Below, in pieces: positions 62,113 to 64,000 of a DNA stretch of 64,000 bases (the first letter of the stretch is position 1; each line of letters opens with the position of its first letter). Origin of the DNA: Massilia eburnea (lineage in GTDB: Bacteria > Pseudomonadota > Gammaproteobacteria > Burkholderiales > Burkholderiaceae_D); assembly GCF_009720745.1 (NCBI RefSeq), contig NZ_WNKX01000001.1, forward strand, positions 124,001-188,000. The letters are read 5' to 3'. The notes under the pieces were generated by a model that saw only the letters and a program-made list of their open reading frames with translations, had not been told where the DNA came from and made no database searches. The translations under genes were made by a program, and so were the position numbers.

Positions 62113-63984
62113 ATGCAACTCTTGCCTTTGCTATGTGCATTCCTGCTGGCAATCCTGCCGGCCAGCGCCACGCCAGACCGCCCCGGTGACGGCGGCCCCG
62201 ATCTGGCCTACCTGGAGATAATCAACAGCCAGCACCCGCCACACGACCCGCAACTGCTTTTCCTGCTGATGGGACGTTTCGCCAGCGCGCAGCAGCATGA
62301 GCGTGGCGCCGCCTTCTTCACTGCCCGCCTGCAGCAATTCGACCATGAACTCAATGACACACAACGCGCGCTGTACCTGACCGTGATCGCGCTTCTGCGC
62401 GCCCAGCATGCCGGCCAGGTATCTTTCTTCCATCGGATTGGCTATGTTAACGAGACCGTGGACATGCTGGAACGCGCACGCAAGCTCACCGGCGGCCGCG
62501 TATTCGTCGTCAACTGGGCTTCCGCTATCGTTGACGCGCAACTGCCCTCACTGCTCAACCGCCGCCAAAAGGCGCATGAAGAACTGGATTGGTGCATCAG
62601 CCACGCCAGCGAGGCCCCGCATGCCGGGTGGCTGCGGGAAATCTACCGGCAGCAGGCCCGGCTCGCGCAAGCGGACGGCAAGGCAGCGGCAGCACAGGCC
62701 TACCTGAAACGCAGCGGCTACCCCGACATCAACCTGCCGATCACATTGCTGACGCCATTTGCCGAGGAGACTGACGCCGGCCACCGTTTCTCGCCCAGCC
62801 AGATTCGCGAAGTTGTCCCGCAGCGCGTCTACGTCCTGTCCGGCTTCGAATTCACGGAATTCTATTTCGTCGTTTCCGACGACGGGCGGGAACTGATCGG
62901 CATCGATGCCGGAACGCGCCCCGATTCGGCGCGCGCCGCTTACGAGGCCTTACGCGCCTTCGCCCACCATCTGCCGCCGCTCACCACCATCTTCATCACA
63001 CATTCGCATTGGGACCATATCGGCGGCCACAAGTACTTCCGCAGCCTGAACCCTCAATTGCAGATTTATGCACGCAGCAATTACCGTGACGAGCTGGCGC
63101 GCGACCTTGCCGCACCAGCCAATTTTAACCAGCCCTTCTTTGGCGCGAAGTTCCAGGAACAGGACGTGCGCAGCTTCAAGCCGGACGTTCCGGTCGACAG
63201 CAGCACCAGCGTGGTCATTGGCGGCACGCGCATCGAGCTTGTTCCGATACACGGCGGCGAAACACAAGACGCCATGTTCATCAACCTGCCCGGCCTGAAG
63301 ACGACCTTCGTCGGCGACTTCATCATGCCTTATCTCGGTGCGCCCTTCGTCCACGAAGGCGACCTGCCCGGACTTTATGAAGCAATCGGTACGCTGTCCA
63401 GACTGCAGCCAGCCAACATCCTGCACGGACACGAGCCGCTGACGCGCATGTTCAATTCGACTCTCATGCTGGAACAGGTCCGCGATGACCTGGAGTGGCT
63501 TGAGAGCCACGTCGAAAACGCCATGCGGCGCGGAGTGGCGCGCGCCGACGTCCACCAGGCCAACCTGGTTCCGCCGGCGCTCCTATCAGGGGCGCACGAC
63601 ACCTCCGTGCCTTACCTGGTGCTGCGGGAGCACGTGATCGACCGCATCTTCAGCCAGCGCGGCGGCTATTGGCAGGCCGACCTGCAAGGCATCGACCACA
63701 TCAGCCGCGCCGACCAGGCGGACCTGTTCCTGCACTACCTGGGCCGGTCCGAAAACCAGATTCTCGACGCAAGCAAGCAGATGATCGCGGATGGAAAGTA
63801 CGAACTGGCCGCCCGCCTGCTCGACGCCTGCCGCGAACGGCTCGGGAAGAGCAAGGAATTCGCAGCAACCGAACGTGCCGTCTATCTCAGGCTGATGGAG
63901 AAAAACCAGAACGACGACCCGTTCAAGTTCATCCTCTACGCCAACAAGGCGGGCATGCAGGTCCCCCCAGTCCAACTCCGATAA
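62113..63984 (+). CDS. Sulfatase-like metallo-beta-lactamase-fold enzyme, secreted
   Basis: 623 residues with a signal peptide (about 1-20, cut after ASA) and an ATGGAGG ribosome site. A helical N-terminal region (about 25-225) of unknown kind precedes the MBL fold: H297-S-H-W-D-H302 in ITHSHWDHIGGHKYF, then GGETQDAMFIN near residue 380, VGDFIMP, and ILHGHEP near 437. The C-terminal 140 residues (IDRIFSQRGGYWQADLQGID, AARLLDACRERLGKSKE) resemble the dimerisation part of SdsA1-type alkyl sulfatases. The reaction is probably hydrolysis of a sulfate or other ester; the N-terminal domain is unassigned. Confidence 0.75.
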   Translation: MQLLPLLCAFLLAILPASATPDRPGDGGPDLAYLEIINSQHPPHDPQLLFLLMGRFASAQQHERGAAFFTARLQQFDHELNDTQRALYLTVIALLRAQHAGQVSFFHRIGYVNETVDMLERARKLTGGRVFVVNWASAIVDAQLPSLLNRRQKAHEELDWCISHASEAPHAGWLREIYRQQARLAQADGKAAAAQAYLKRSGYPDINLPITLLTPFAEETDAGHRFSPSQIREVVPQRVYVLSGFEFTEFYFVVSDDGRELIGIDAGTRPDSARAAYEALRAFAHHLPPLTTIFITHSHWDHIGGHKYFRSLNPQLQIYARSNYRDELARDLAAPANFNQPFFGAKFQEQDVRSFKPDVPVDSSTSVVIGGTRIELVPIHGGETQDAMFINLPGLKTTFVGDFIMPYLGAPFVHEGDLPGLYEAIGTLSRLQPANILHGHEPLTRMFNSTLMLEQVRDDLEWLESHVENAMRRGVARADVHQANLVPPALLSGAHDTSVPYLVLREHVIDRIFSQRGGYWQADLQGIDHISRADQADLFLHYLGRSENQILDASKQMIADGKYELAARLLDACRERLGKSKEFAATERAVYLRLMEKNQNDDPFKFILYANKAGMQVPPVQLR

Positions 63985-64000
63985 CGGGACATAAAGCCTT

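Overview
The window is high-GC bacterial chromosome with dense, compact operons. Gene content, domain styles and the intergenic palindromes (GGGGACGTACCCC and GTCGGGGTCAGCTC types) suggest a betaproteobacterium of the Oxalobacteraceae (Massilia / Duganella / Janthinobacterium relatives). That placement is an inference from protein style, not a database match. I see no rRNA, tRNA, CRISPR array, insertion sequence or prophage. No stretch longer than about 200 bases lacks a gene or a recognisable signal.

0-18 kb, a selenium / thiol-histidine-betaine region. After the tail of a prolyl-oligopeptidase-family gene come a senA-like selenoneine synthase gene (minus strand) and, divergently, a senB-like selenosugar glycosyltransferase gene and selD/senC (selenophosphate synthetase). 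This trio is the known selenoneine signature. About 10 kb on lie egtD and egtB (ergothioneine synthesis); EgtD makes hercynine, the betaine that both EgtB and SenA need. Immediately beyond is a compact ABC transporter operon of the phosphonate type, whose binding protein I place in the clade annotated as putative selenate transporter. Uptake, activation, sugar transfer and final assembly thus sit within 18 kb. Interleaved are an S41 peptidase, an Lrp-type regulator divergent from leuA with a Leu-rich leader peptide, a dCache-HAMP receptor without an output domain plus a small partner, and a chemoreceptor.

18-35.5 kb, regulation and signalling. This holds a small HTH protein, a TetR regulator with a DUF1348 gene and its operator, a bestrophin-like channel, an OlsB-like acyltransferase, an ECF sigma/anti-sigma pair divergent from a cytochrome c / Tat-metallophosphoesterase / Tat-CuA-cupredoxin operon, an AlgP-like Lys/Ala/Pro-rich protein, Ppx, a degenerate GGDEF membrane protein, a spermidine-synthase-like methyltransferase, a CHASE-PAS-GGDEF-EAL protein, a thioesterase and a CheB-CheR-PAS-GAF-PAS fusion.

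35.6-45 kb holds a paired M16 protease operon, several very small genes and a TonB-receptor / YfiR / CHASE8-hybrid-kinase operon.

45-58.4 kb is a pectin-use locus. A TonB-dependent receptor is followed by a 1267-residue DUF5060-hydrolase/pectin-methylesterase fusion, a GH28 polygalacturonase, a DUF5060 hydrolase and a PL10 pectate lyase, mostly with 4-base start/stop overlaps. A second GH28 gene is divergent, and the shared control region carries four TGG-N5-CCA sites.

58.4-64 kb holds a small protein, a zwf / nuclease / glutathione-transferase operon, a TetR regulator and a sulfatase-like metallo-beta-lactamase.
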